Below, one piece after another: positions 22,062-35,028 of a stretch of 64,000 bases of DNA. This stretch comes from Holacanthus passer (lineage: Eukaryota; Chordata; Actinopteri; Pomacanthidae), in the NCBI GenBank assembly GCA_025331565.1, contig JAFREQ010000130.1, forward strand, positions 687,001 through 751,000, given 5' to 3'. A program made the translations under genes and the position numbers. The first letter of the stretch is position 1. Every line of letters starts with the position of its first letter. Below the pieces are notes generated by a model. The model made no database searches, was not told the DNA's origin, and was given only the letters and a program-made list of their open reading frames with translations.

Positions 22062-25000
22062 CTATGTCTCTGGGTTGATGGCTGTAGCCATGGCATTGAT
22101 CTTCGTGTACTGAGTGTTGATGGCGTCGAAGGCCTCGTCTCTGTGGATCATCGCACCGAACACCATTGGCTACAAAAGAACAGAACAGTACATTTACTCA
22201 AGTACTGTCTTAAGTGCAATTTTTACTTCAGTATTTCTGTTATGCAACTTTATACTTCTATGTCACCACATATTGTACTTTTTAGTTCGCTAAATTTATT
22301 TTATAGTTATAGTTACTACTTATTAGAGCCATGTGCCGCACACACACCTGCTGAATATATCTGTGGGCACTAGTTGTTGGGCTTATCACAGCCAACTGGA
22401 ACATTTTGACATACATACAAGTTTTATTGCAAAGTAAAGGCACGGCACACCCGCTCGGGTGTTTTCAATCGCTCGTGTAAGTTGGGTGGAGGTACACCGG
22501 GAATTGCATCATGTCATCAAACTGTATGTGCTGATAAGAATAATAAATGGGAAGGCAGCTCCACTTTAACAGGTCCAACAAAACCAAGCAGAAAGGTGAA
22601 GATTGAACACACACGCCAGCAAACCAATGACACAGACAAATCTAACATATACATTTATTTTTTTATACTTTACGTCAATTTTTCTGTGGATACTTTTACT
22701 TACGTAATATTTTAAATGTAGCGCCTTTACTTGTAACAGTATTTTTACAATAGTTTTACTGCTTCTACTAAACTGCGAAGTGAACTCATTTTAGCTTTAA
22801 CATAAAATCAGATCATCACACCAGCCCTTTAACGAGGCTCCACCCTCTGACGTCTTACCTTTTGGGTGGACGGTGTGGCGATGGAGATTCCCATCCCAGA
22901 TCCAGGCAGCACAGACAAAACTTTGTACTGAGGGACAGAGAAGACAACGCATCAAAATCCATATTCACATAAAATTCAATTTCATGCATCGCAAAAGTAG
23001 GTTTATGACACAACATCAAAAACAATACGCAAGCATGAGGGCACATTGAGCAAACACTAACCTGAAGATGAATAAAAAGGTTTGTGAACAGTGTCAGAAC
23101 TGAGGCCTGTTCTTTCAATGTGGCCAAACAAACTCTGGATAACATGCTGTTATCAGGCAAAAATAATCCTGTTAATTCTCATCCAGCTAATTTGGTTCTT
23201 TGAATACAGATATTAAAATGATTTGTTAATCCTGGGTGAGGTTAAAGCAAATCACAATGTGCTCTTATTTTGAAATAACAACCGATTCATGGACACATTT
23301 CTCGACTCATTTTACATCTGTTTCTGAATTATTATTACATATTTCACATTTCAATAGTTGATATTTAATTAATTATCATGACTTTGTTCAGGGAGGACAC
23401 TGGACCAGAACCAGAGACGCTACATACCTTCTGGATGTCGGTGATGTCAGTGAGTTTGATGACTTTGTTCCTCTTGGAGGATCCAGACCTGGAGCTGGAG
23501 CTTTCGAAACACAGATGACTGAGGAGACAGAAGAGATTCAGTTAACCTCCTTTTACACAAACTGAGAACAGAAAGAGGCATCACACGAATGGATAAATGC
23601 AATGATTATTATTTTGATGAATTCTAACAACCTGCCGACATAATAACACGCAATCACATAGCATCTCTGCGTCTGAGGTTGATCGAGCTGTTGCGATAAT
23701 CATCAGCATCTTTTAATTCAATAACCTTCTGTCTCTGCCAGTAATGTTTGGTAATGCTACAGGTTCTTGGAAGAGGGCAACAGATTTATGGACTAAATTC
23801 AGCTACAATCACAGTTAAAAGTTGACAAGAGGCTTCAACGAAAGCTGGAAACAACATGCAGGCCAACAAACAGACATCTCAGGTTTTTAGTCACTAAAGA
23901 AAACTAGACTAGTTTAGTAGTTTTTGTTGACTAAAACAATATTGAATCAAATGGACTTTAAATAAACAGTAGGGTCCAAAAGTCTGGGAAAATCTCTTAA
24001 AACTTAACTCTTTTGTACAAAAGGTCAGACTTCCTTGAGTTGTATCTCATCCACTGACGTATGTGCTCAGATGACAAATAGGAGGATTTGATCTGCTCAT
24101 CAGAGGCTTGTTTGAGTACATGTCATAACTTCTGTGTTTTTAAATGTTTCTCAATCCTCAAACTTTGAGTGTTTCCAGGTTTATGTGAAAATATTAGAGA
24201 CTTTCGATGTGGTTTTATTTCATATTTTAACTACTTCTTCAAAAGAAGATACATTTTAGATTAGATTAGTTTAGTTTTCCTTTGCCAACACATTAACATC
24301 ATGTATAAGCATGAAAAACAACTAAAGTGTGTAAAAATGTTTTAATGCTGTGCAAGCATTTCAGGGAAGCTGCACGTCTGACGGCTTGTTTTCCTTTGTC
24401 TGAACCTGCCTCTTTCTTACTTAGTCGGCTACACTGTCCGTCTGTAAAATAAAGTGAGCCGACAGGAAGTGGAGGACCTACTTCTCAGTCACGTAGAGGA
24501 CTCCGTTGCGGATGTAGTCGGTGGGTGTCTTCCGGTCTCTGTTGATGAGGCAGCAGCGCCAGCCGTTCTCGCACACTGAGACGACGACACAGAGAACACA
24601 ATAAAACCTGGTCAGACACCAGTTTACATCTGCTGCAGATAAGGCCATGTCCTTTATCTGGGTAATAAGGTTTTAGTAGCCTTGACATGACGCATTGTGG
24701 TTATTGGACTGATTCCAGAGTTTTTAGACTTTGACTTAAATTTGGGCCATAAATGAAGAAAAAAGTCAATATTTCCTGACAAAAGCATTTAGACCTTTAG
24801 TTTGAAAATAAAACTTAGATATAGAACATTTAACTGAATAAACACCGCATTAGGGGACTTAAGTGTTCCTGAATCTTTGGCTATGACCCTGACAATCTGC
24901 AGGATCAGGTTCAAAGATGAGGATCAGTGTAGAATGAGATCTGACCGGTTTAATCTGCAGAGCTTTAAATAAACAAGAAATCCAATGAAGGGTAATGAAA

Positions 25001-28000
25001 AAATAGAACAAAATGTGCAAAATAATTTTTCCAGCTTGAAATCTTCCAGTCTGAATCTGAAGCCGAAATAACTCGTGATGTGCAGTTCCTCCCCCACCTG
25101 TCAGAGGGCGCTCACTCTCCGGCAGGTTGAAGACTTCGTGAAAAGCTCCTCTCTTGGTGCTGTAGTATCGTCCTCCGTCCTCGTCCCGGCTGACACCCGG
25201 AGGAGCTGCAGCGGCGAAGCTGCCTCGAGTCCCCGCTGCAGGAACCTGAACAGGTGGACAGAAGGGGGCGGGGCAAATCATGGGTTAGCAAATCACAGCT
25301 CTGCAGACAGAGCCCAGAGTCGACAAGGACAACTCACCTGTCCAAGTGTGTTCACAGCTGTTTTATTCAGATAACCGTCAGTTCAGTTTGCGTTGTTAAA
25401 TTGTAAATTCTCACTAAAGTGTTTATTACAGCTACAATATCAACAAAAACTATCATGACAATTTAGGGATTCTTCAAGTCGTACCAATAGTGCAACAACA
25501 AATGTAAAGTTTGTCCTGAGGGTGGCGCTGCAGGAAAGAACCAACCTAAACGTTCGTACATTCAAAATGGTAGTAAAAGCTGACCTAAAAATTCACATAA
25601 AAACAAAATGTTGACACAAAACTGAAAATGTTGGTAATAATCTGAAAATCTGGTAAACTCTAACCTAAGTTCGTCCTGAGGGTGGCGCTAGAGGAAAGGG
25701 GGTCTTTAAAATCTAATGGGGGCAAAAATCCTGGAGATTCATCAACGTGTAAACTGTTGAAAGAGATGGATGGATGTGTTTTCATCTTGTTAATCTTTTA
25801 AAGTTTAATGTGTAAACAGGTTTTAGGACAAAAATGTTTTTGCCTCTTGTCTTGAGGGCAAAAATCACCTGCAGCAACTCTTCACTGGCTACTGTACTTT
25901 GACTACATCTGTCTGTATGAGGGGTTTGATGTCGGCCATGGGTGTCAACATCACTACATGACATCAATGCATGTTACACTTTAAAACATTTTGAAACCTG
26001 AAGCAAAAATCAACAAATTCTGGTGAGATCTGACTTGAAAATTCAGTGAATTTTAGGTAAAGTTCAGGGACACAAAACTCGGCAAAAAAAACCACAGAGA
26101 TTTTTGGGTAAGACCAAAAAAAAAGTATGATTATGATAAAAACCTGAAAATACAGATATAAACTTCAAAATTTGGGTAAAACACTGAAAACTCAAGTGAA
26201 GATCTGCCCACAGTTTGCCCTGAAGGAGGCGCTAGAGGAAAGGGATGAGGTCATTAACATCTATAGGATTCATGACAATGGCAATCTGAGCTTTAGGTGT
26301 TTCACACAGACTATCCCTGATTATCAGTTCTGTCAGTCAGAGGAGCAGCTGATTGGTCACATTCAGTGACGTCAGTATCAGACTGGTCTGATGACTCTAC
26401 ATCTCTAACACACACTACTGATCTTTACACTGTGACTCTAAATACACACACACAAACATCAGGATCCTACCTGTTCACACTCAGACAGCTGAGAGAGAAA
26501 AACAACAGAGAACTGAAACCAGTCAGACCAGAGACCACAGACTGGGACCAGAACCAGGAACACACTGATCCAGTTTGTACTATTTATCCACTCTTCAGAA
26601 GATCGTGAGTCGTGATCCACTTTGTGATCTTGAAACCAGGATCCTGAGCCGACGTTTCCTCTGCAGATCTCAGATGTTTCAGTTACTTCTGGATGAGTCT
26701 GAATTTAACTTTCTATTCAAGTTTACATAATTAGATTATTGGAGATTATCTTGAAAAAAAATGATGAATACTGTCTTATCAACAACTAGAAGACGACATC
26801 ACTGAACTGAACATGCTGCGTTTTGTTTCGAGGCTCACACTGTAACATTACATCTGATGATCCCAAACTCCCGTGGAGATTTTTTAATGTCAATGTAAAA
26901 TATCAGAATTTTTGTAGCTCTACACGAGATAATAATCCTGCTGCCATCTAGTGGTTACTACATGTTCTGTCCACCCTGTGCAGCATTTTTTAGAGATCTG
27001 ACCAGACAACAAAAAGTGTCATATGAGGAATGACATGAAACAAAGATCCTCATTAACAACAACCTACACAACAACCATCACACTCAGTTGAATGTGCGTT
27101 CACCTGTTTTTCCTGGAGTCTCAGTGAATCTAAGTTTCAGGACCTGAACATTAAATGTTTTGTTCCAACGAAATTTTAACTGGACTTTAGCAAATCTGAT
27201 TTCTTAAGAACACTTTGATCAGACTCAATAAGGTGTCAAACACCACAGATTTTACGCATCAAAACTGTTTACAGGTCTTGAGAAACGTTGTTTAAAGCCT
27301 TTTGTGGCTGCAGAGGAAGCTGAAGTCCGATAAAATCTCGGTCGACTCTGAAGACTACGAGTCTGAATGAAAGAAATTTGAGGATGTAGAGTTAGAGAGA
27401 AGCGAGCTTACAGAACTCTGTAGCCTATATATTTTATATAGTATAATATATTTCACATCTTTGGTTTTCAATTAAGGGAGACAAATTGTGATTTGCAGAA
27501 TTCAGACTCAGTGAGTGTTGACACAGATATCTGTCCATAATCTCTTGCTGTCCTGTCCAGGGAATCAATCGCACTGAAGGACGTGTTTTCTCCTGATGTG
27601 AGACTCAATGATGAAACCAGTGACTGGAGATTTGCGAGAGTTTGTACTGACCCGTCTGCTCAGTGTGGTGTTGCTGCGCTCCTTCAGCTGCAGGTCGGTG
27701 GGTAAGTTGGTCCAGATGATGTAGGGGGTGTCGAAGCGCTGCCTCAGCTTGGGACAACTCTTAAAGATGAAGTCGATGATGAAGAACTTTATACCTGCGT
27801 ACACACCTGAGGAGGAGGGTGTCACACGGTCACAGTCTGAGCTCACAGGTATCGCAACAGAAGAATTTGAATGAATTCAAAACTTTGTTTTGTTTGAGAG
27901 ACAAAAACATGATTTGGTGTTTGTATATGTTTTCTATCTATGGTGAGAAGAGAGCAGGTTCTATAAGTTTTTTAGTCTCCCTGCTCTTTTCCATCATGAA

Positions 28001-28144
28001 ATGTGTTCTGTGATGTACCTATGATGAAGCCCAGCAGTTTGTATGGCAGCAGGCAGGAGGAGATGAAGGCCACCAACAGACCAACGTACAGCTTCTGAGT
28101 CAACTCTGGCTGAACCCACATGAACAGACTACGCACACACACAG

Positions 28145-28176
<32 letters not shown>

Positions 28177-31100
28177 AAAGATCCTGTATATGGAGCATCA
28201 GTTCTCTCTGATCTCAGACAAACTCACTTCTTGATTTTCTCCAGGATGTTTGCCATCTTCCCAAACAGATTCTGTGAGGATGAAACAAAAAACAAAAATG
28301 GTGACATCCGTCCGAAGGTCTCGGCTGTGACATTGAGCCTCTGACTCTCCGTCACATCTCACCTGAGCTTTCTGAGCAACATCCAGAACCAGCTGGAACT
28401 TCTCCGACACAGTCAGGTCTTCTTTTGGAGGCTCCTGGAACAGAGAAGACATGAACACTGACACCTGTCAATCACCTGTCAATCGCCTGTATACCATCCT
28501 GAACACCTGATATTTGAGGCACAATTTCCAAATGTTAAATGTTATCAGCTAAATCCTCCTGTCCAGGTGGGATGTCAGGTCAATTGTACATGGATCTTTT
28601 TCATGTTAAAAGCTTAATGTTGAAATAAATAATAAACACTGGATACGGTTAAAGTCATTTCTCACCACAGGCTCTGAGACTTCAGGTACGATGCTCCACT
28701 GGATCCTCCAGCCTCTGAGAGGGATCATCATGGGAACATACAGGTACATATGAGATGATTTCACACTCACTGCATATCTGTGTGTCATAGATTTCAGTTC
28801 AAACTGTCAGCCAATCAGAACCCAAACAGATCAGAATCTTCAGGTGGTTTTAAAACCCAGAAGCTTTGTTTGTGGACATGAAAAGATTAGCAGGGTCAAG
28901 ATAACCTAACCCAGAATCAAAGGCTGATCGATGGGGCGTCTGCTGGCCTGTAGTGGTTAACACACAAAAGGTTTCTGATTCTGGCTGTGTGATTGGCTGA
29001 CAGAGAGTAGGCGGGGCTTGCACTGACTTGGCGATGAGGTAATTCAAGGAGAGGCGGACGATGGCGAGGAACAGGAACATGGGGATGACCCAGCCGTGCC
29101 ACGCTGCATACATGTAGACCTGTGGAAAAAAAACACACACACACACACACACACATTTCGTATCACAAATGTGACTAAAGCAGCACATGCATTGTACCAT
29201 TGTTTATAATATATAAACATAGCAAAGTGCTCAGTAACACATTTTAAAACATAAAATGAATCAAAAATCATTCAAATAAAAGGCTCAGTTATCCAACTAC
29301 ATCAACATCTTGTGTTCAGTTTTCTACAGAGCTGCTTCTGGTCAGTTCATTAAGAACAGTGAACATCAGTGACCCGCTGACTGTCTCTGCGTGGACTCAC
29401 AATGAAGGCGATGGCCGACGTGTAGACAGAGTACCAGCTCGATAAGGCAGAAAGGTTCCTCATGAAGTTGGTCACAGGTCTGAATCCTCGTTCTGGAAAT
29501 ACAACAGACCAGCTGACCAATCACAGACTGAGAATTTATCAAGCCAGAGAAACCTCAGCTCTGTGTCTTCTGTATGTTTAAATAAACTCACATGCTTTTG
29601 CCAATGACACCATGTGGCCAAAAGTATGTGGACATTCCTGTCTTTTAGGTCATGGTCTGTTTTTCTTGGTTTGCTATATGTGATGTATTGGAGCTGTGAA
29701 TGTGACGTGTTGTGTTGGGTGAGACTCCCAGAGTAAAATCAGAAAGAAATACTCACTGAGCCGTCTCATGTTTTCAGTCAACCTGTGGATCAGAAACCAG
29801 ACGTTTATTCAGATTTAAGATGAATGCAGCTCTAACGCAAAAAAAACCCCCAAAAAACATGCAGTATGTTACAGCTTGTTTTCAGTCATTGAGTTAAAAA
29901 GCATGTCGTTCTCCTGTAAGTAAGTGGATGTGTCCTGAAAGGTCTCTGTACAGACAGTTTGTGGAGTTTTCCTCCTCACCTCTTGCCACTCAGCGGCTCC
30001 TCCGTCTCCACCGTCTGCTCCTCCGGTTGGAAGCGAAAGTCCTCGATATAAACTCCAAAACGATCGTAAAGCCATTTCAGGAAGCTGTCGGACAGAGTGT
30101 CCTTCTGTTTGTCTGAGGACGAGAAAAGAAAGAGTCTGATGGAGGTAACGAACATGTTCATCAACGCCTAATCACATTTATTCAAGTTTACACAATGAGG
30201 TTTGTCCGGTTCGAAAGTCTCAGAGACAAAATGTAAACACATAAAAACAAAACCATCTGGCTTGAGAGAAAGCAGCAGAGGCAACAGAGCAAAATATGCT
30301 TTTTATTACTAACATCACAAAATGTAGTGATGCTGAGACAGAATTTCTTAGTAATGAAGGAACCACAAAAAAAATTCATAAATAAAGTAGAAGTATTTTT
30401 TTTTTAGGTCCATCTTTTCTTATGTGGTTCTTTACTACTTTGGACTGACAGGACTGAGGTGTTTTGTTCCGCACTGCAACAGCAAAGCAATTTTACATTT
30501 GCTGTTGCTCTGATTCACGCCTCCACCTGGCCTTGTCTGCAGCCGAGGCTCATGGATATTGTAGTATTTTGAGCCAATCTGACCAACAAATCATGATTTC
30601 TCAGAGACAAAGTTTAAGTAATTAACACAGAGACAGAGACACAGATTAACTCAAAGGCAGAATTTGTTCTAAAAGCGAGTGAGTTTTTACAGCTCACCTG
30701 TGCTGCTGACTGCAGGTGGAGGTGGCTGCGGGGGCGGGGCTTTAGGTGTCTGAGAAGGTGAGTCTTCAAGGCTGTGAAGTGACCAGGAGACGGAAACAAC
30801 CAATCAGCACAGGCATTAAACCACAGGAACAAACTGCTCTGTCTCACGTCTAAAAGCAGCTCATTACATAAAGTTTTAATTAATAACCACCTGGATCTCA
30901 AGACGTCGTTGATCTTCTGCTCCAGCTCGCTGCATCTGCTGCGCTCCCTCTCCAGCTCCTGTCTCAGTGAATCCGCGTTGGACTCCTCTTTGAATTTTCT
31001 CAGCTCCTCCTCTGAAACAGATGAACAGTCACATGATCGGAGTCTCTGAGGAGACAAACTGAGTCCTCTAAGCAGATTGTTCTCGGTGTTGGTGAAGCAA

Positions 31101-32700
31101 AGCGAGAGCAGAGAGAAGTGTTTTCAGACCTTTACTGGTCATTGAGAGCAGCTCACATGACATTTGTGACCTCTATCCGGTGATGATTTCCATCAAACAA
31201 TTCAGAATGAAGTCAAAGTCTGAAAGCTTAGATTCACTGCTTTCAAGTCTGTCTTAAAACAATACTCCTATGCCTATATGGACATCAAAACAGTTTCTGG
31301 TTGCTGTAATGGCTCATGCTGGACCTGTCCTTCAATGTCTGCAGAGCTCATGAGTGATGGATTTTAAACGTATCTTGAGTTGAACACTCGCCTTCTCCTC
31401 TCACTGATACCAAGCAGACCATGAGTTGGGACTCTCATTCGATTCCCATAAATACTATTTTAAATACTAATACTTTTACTGAAGGTAACACAAGGTCCTT
31501 CTTCACCACTGTGTGTGTGTGTGCATGTGTGTGTTAGTTCAGGTCAGCATGGTTATTAATAGCTTGTCTGTGTGTTACATAAAGCAGACGAGCAGATATT
31601 GATGGATTACCCAGCATGCTGCTGTGCTGTTGATCATTTGACTCCAAAATTATGTGAGAAGCCATAACGACCCAACAGCCAATCAACACACAGCTTAAAA
31701 GAGGAACTTTACTTTTTCAATTATTGTTTTTAAATTTTTAACATGACAGTCAAAAAAAGAATGACAAAATAAAGATCTGATCTGAGCTTTACCCTCGCTG
31801 AAAGTTGCTCTGATTCTGATCAGTCGATATGAATCTAAACAGGTTGGACTGATTCCCAGTGGTTGTTCTTCAAAATAAAATCTCACAGAGAAAACTGACC
31901 TTCAAAAATATTAATAGAAGATAAAATTCACAGATTTCATTCCACAAATAAACATCCAGATGATGCTTAAAGGCAAAATAGATCTGTGAACCAGGACTTT
32001 GTATTTCATTTCTCTTAGGTTCAAAATGTTTTGTTAAACCACACAGATAACCCTTCATGTAAGAATACTCACGCAAGAAGTGTTTCTCTAACAAGGCAAT
32101 TTCTAGGTGACCTTTGACCTCATTGAGATCTGTCCTTGGGTCGTCTTGAAGAGCTGCAGAAAGTGATCCTGGACCAGCCTGAGACATAAATGAAACAGAA
32201 ACATGAAGTAACCAGACAAAAGATGATATAACGATTGAGAAAAAACTGAAACTGAATTAAAATCTGTGAAGCAGGTGATCAACTTTGATAAATATCCATT
32301 GGTTGGTTCAGAGAAGGGTGCCACAGGGTTCAGACCTGGGTCCTCCTATATTCATATTCTACATTACTATTAAGTAGAGATGGGCAGATAATACCGCAGT
32401 GTCGAAGTTTCAAAGCTTGTGTCCAACAAAAAATACCACATGAATGAGGACTTTTTAAACTCCTGGTTTATTTCTCAGATTGTCTCCATCACAGATCAGA
32501 CAGGTGTGTTTGTGTACCTGAGTGTCACTCTGCTGCTCTCCCTCCGCCTCCCTCAGCTCCTCCGACTCTCTGACAGAGATGCGAGGTTTAATCACCTCCT
32601 CAGTGCATTCTGTGTCGGACGTGTTGGGCGACTCGGTCAGATCCAGGAACTCGTCCCGTCTCTGGCCTCGGAATCGGATCCTGTCCAGATGCTTCCGCAT
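22062..32700 (-). CDS. gramd4: GRAM domain-containing protein 4
   Basis: Eighteen coding exons, from ATG at 32700, join in frame to 588 residues (human about 578): 32518-32700, 32073-32178, 30891-31011, 30698-30771, 29980-30112, 29757-29782, 29401-29492, 29028-29119, 28666-28714, 28363-28434, 28228-28271, 28019-28128, 27652-27806, 25098-25245, 24482-24575, 23428-23518, 22859-22927, 22062-22169. The start MRKHLDRIRFRG matches the family start. Next come a coiled coil (KGHLEIALLEKHFLQEELRK, about 80-135), a conserved DRFGVYIEDFRFQPE block, hydrophobic segments near 246-275 and 335-385, and a C-terminal GRAM domain (about 450-560; ENGWRCCLINRDRKTPTDYI, RNKVIKLTDITDIQKYKVL). GRAMD4 is a membrane-associated protein linked to apoptosis and ER/mitochondrial lipid contacts (family knowledge). 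It is head to head with the nucleotidase-like gene. The a/b paralogue was not resolved. Confidence 0.95.
22186..22800. mobile_element. Non-autonomous transposon-like repeat in last gramd4 intron
   Basis: The block starts TACATTTACTCAAGTACTGT, has CTTTATACTTCTATGTCACC, and ends with TTACTTGTAACAGTATTTTT and CTGCTTCTACTAAACTG. This is the common teleost element with AAGTACTTTTACT motifs at its ends (hAT-like by memory). An unrelated stretch of about 300 bases (22330-22640) interrupts it. Related fragments are at 43500-43830, 47220-47310 and 48515-48890. Confidence 0.55.
25500..26245. repeat. Repeated GGTGGCGCTAGAGGAAAGG modules in a gramd4 intron
   Basis: GTCCTGAGGGTGGCGCT(G/A)(G/C)AGGAAAG occurs at about 25512 and 25673, and a relative (CCTGAAGGAGGCGCTAGAGG) at 26217. 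The same family appears at 49306-49340 and, reversed, at 50820-50925. I recognise it as a common fish repeat that normally continues into ATTAGGATTCATCCTCTGGG. Confidence 0.6.
28131..28169. repeat. (CA)n microsatellite
   Basis: An almost pure CA tract begins three bases beyond the 5' end of the gramd4 exon 28019-28128. On the gene strand it is a TG tract that takes the place of the usual polypyrimidine tract. A second (CA)n is at 29132-29156. Confidence 0.9.
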
Positions 32701-33009
32701 GGTGGGCGCCGTGGAGTTGGTCTCTACCTGAACATGACTGATGATGGCGCTGCAGAAACTGGAACAGAAGAGGAACACAGAGAAATGATGCACAGTACTA
32801 ATAACCTGTTTTCAATTAATTGATAACTGACATGTGTTTCAGGGATCGCCATGAAGCTTTGTTCTGACATTCCTGGTGCCCAGCAGACAGGTTGTAGTAA
32901 CTCCGTGTCCCTGACTCTTCTATGCACTGTGTCAGAATTTGAATTTGTCCAATAATTTATGATCAAATACCTGCAAATCTAATGACAATGGCAATGCTCA
33001 CATGTTGAT

Positions 33010-33300
33010 GTTTAGAAGATACAGTTTCAGAGCCATCCATCCAGTAGTTGCTGAGACATTTCATTCAAAACTACCAGTCATTAGGATTAATCCTCTGGGA
33101 ACCATGAATGAAATTTTGTGCGTACACATTAGTACATGTTCATACATTTCACTGGATAGATGAAACTGACCTGCTGGTAACTAAAGATTTAAAAAATCAG
33201 GGGATTACAAGAGTCATTATGCTTCATCATCTGGGAACCATGAATGTCTTTACTCATTTTTACAACAATCCCTCCAGCAGTTGTTGTGGCAGAAAAACTG
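33010..33300. repeat. Dispersed teleost repeat, two partial copies
   Basis: CATCCAGTAGTTGCTGAGAC, CATTAGGATTAATCCTCTGG and GGGAACCATGAATG, then again CATCATCTGGGAACCATGAA TGTCT and CCTCCAGCAGTTGTTG. Both belong to the family of the GGTGGCGCTAGAGGAAAGG modules listed at 25.5 kb. Confidence 0.65.
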
Positions 33301-33929
33301 ACCCATAAATTGCGCCAACCAAAATGAATCTAGTCATTTTTGAATCAACATCAGTTCAAACATCAGACACATGTTAAAGCTGCTGTTCATTTATGATCCT
33401 GTGAGATAATTCGAAACATTAAGATCAACAGAGACAACAGCAGAAGTCTGACTGTGAAGAAACAGATCCACTGAACCTGAAAGAGGAGAAAAGCAGAAAC
33501 AACAGACGAAACAAAAAAGTCTGAAAATGACCAAACACGTCTTCTGACTGACCTGAATGTGACGCTCCTTCAACACTGCAGCACTCAACACTCCAGCCCA
33601 CTCCCATAAAGACTTAAACAAACATGATACAACACATCCATTGTGACGCTGTTAGACTGTTTGTTCAGGGAGGAGGAAATGTTTCATCCTCAGCTCTCCA
33701 GACTGACACGGGGACCAGACAACATGACATGAGAGTCTGTCTGAGCTCCAAATCTGCTCATCTAAAACCTGAACACTGGGTTTATCGTCACCATCTCTGT
33801 CAGATACTGGATCTCATTTGGTCAAAGAGGTGGGACAGCAAACTACAACAGCACCGTGTGATCAGTTCTACTGTAGATTAAACAAATTAGGTATCATGTG
33901 TTTGTTATTTGACTTCAAATGTGCTGGTA

Positions 33930-34055
33930 GTGAATCTTTTTACCTTTAGACAGGCTAGCTGTTTCCCCCTGTTTCCAGTCTTTATGCTAAGCTAAGTTAC
34001 AGAAAACAAATATTTCCCAAAATACTGAACTATTCCTTTAAGTGTTCATTCCGAC
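33930..34055. repeat. Dispersed teleost repeat (GTTTCCCCCTGTTTCCAGTC type)
   Basis: GCTGTTTCCCCCTGTTTCCA followed by GTCTTTATGCTAAGCTAAGT and CTGAACTATTCCTTTAAG is a very frequent teleost interspersed repeat. It lies in the 5' intron of gramd4. Confidence 0.75.
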
Positions 34056-34285
34056 CTCTGCCCTCAGGGTGACATCAGCGCTGTATCTGTGGAGAGAAGC
34101 TGGAGGTTTTCCCCATTCACTTCAATCCAGCCATGTCATATCACATCCTCACACAGTCCACAGTGAGCGTGGACAGACTGAGGGTGAAGTTCAGTCTGAG
34201 GATCACTGAGCTGCCTGACTGGTCTGACTGCTTCTACAGATTACTGTCACATCCTTCACCTGCACACACTTCAACACTGTATGTA

Positions 34286-34352
34286 CAGGTGAGACTGACT
34301 GACTGCTGACATTATTGACTGACTGCTGACTGACTGAATGACTGACTGACAG
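34286..34352. repeat. GACT tandem repeat
   Basis: Imperfect tandem GACT units (TGACTGACTGCTGACTGACT and similar) in the gramd4 5' intron. Confidence 0.75.
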
Positions 34353-34441
34353 TCTGATCCGGGTCTCTGGAGACAGAAAATAGTCCCCTTCAGCTTCTGT
34401 TCACCACATGAACCGGTGACAGCCAATCAGCTGCTGCCTAC

Positions 34442-35028
34442 CTGCGGACCTAAAGGAGGATTACAGAAACCCAGCCGGTCCACGGGGTCCGGGTGGGACA
34501 CACCTGGACACGTCAGAGGGGCGAAATGAAGAAGATAGGCAGTGAGGAAGGAAGGAAATAGGAGACAAAGGATGAGTTTCCCACCGTGAACCGAAGCTGA
34601 AGCAAACTTTCCCTCCTTGTCTGGGTCAACACCCGTGACAAACCCGCTCCGAACCGGGTCGAACCCGCTCCAAACCGGACTCAGACCCCCTCGGGACCAG
34701 CCTCCCTCCTCTGGCCCCACAGTTAGTCCAGGTGTGGAGGTTTCAGGAGGTAAAACCGAGCCGTGTTTCTCTACCTGACAATAATCGCCGCTGTGGGCGG
34801 GGCCGCGGCGGCAGACAAACCAGGAAGTGACGCCATCACGCTGCGCTTTTTAAAGCGAACGTCGGGTTTGACGCAGGGCGGAACCCTAACAGACGGGTCT
34901 GTGTTTCCTGAGGAACTTTGAAGTTAGTTAGTTTGACAGACAGGTCAGTGATCGTTACTGCGTTGTGACGGCGAACAGGTGTGTTCACAGACTGTTATAA
35001 CCTGCAGAGCCTGAGCTGAGAGGCGGAC
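34442..35028. promoter_or_regulatory. Shared head-to-head promoter of gramd4 and the nucleotidase-like gene
   Basis: The stretch is the most GC- and CpG-rich part of this area. It has a GC box GGGCGGGGCC (34795-34804), an ETS-type CAGGAAGTG (34821-34829) overlapping a TGACG half site, and no TATA box. On the minus strand GGTCCGCAG|GTAGGC is a good donor, so a noncoding first exon of gramd4 probably spans from about 34760 to 34442. On the plus strand the nucleotidase-like ATG is at 35029. A 97-codon minus frame (34427-34720) lies in the presumed gramd4 5' UTR and has no family likeness. Confidence 0.55.

Noticed and set aside
34427..34720. 97-codon minus-strand frame MGPEEGGWSRGG
   Set aside because: Lies in the presumed 5' noncoding exon of gramd4, crosses its donor, and has no recognisable domain; family starts match the ATG at 32700.
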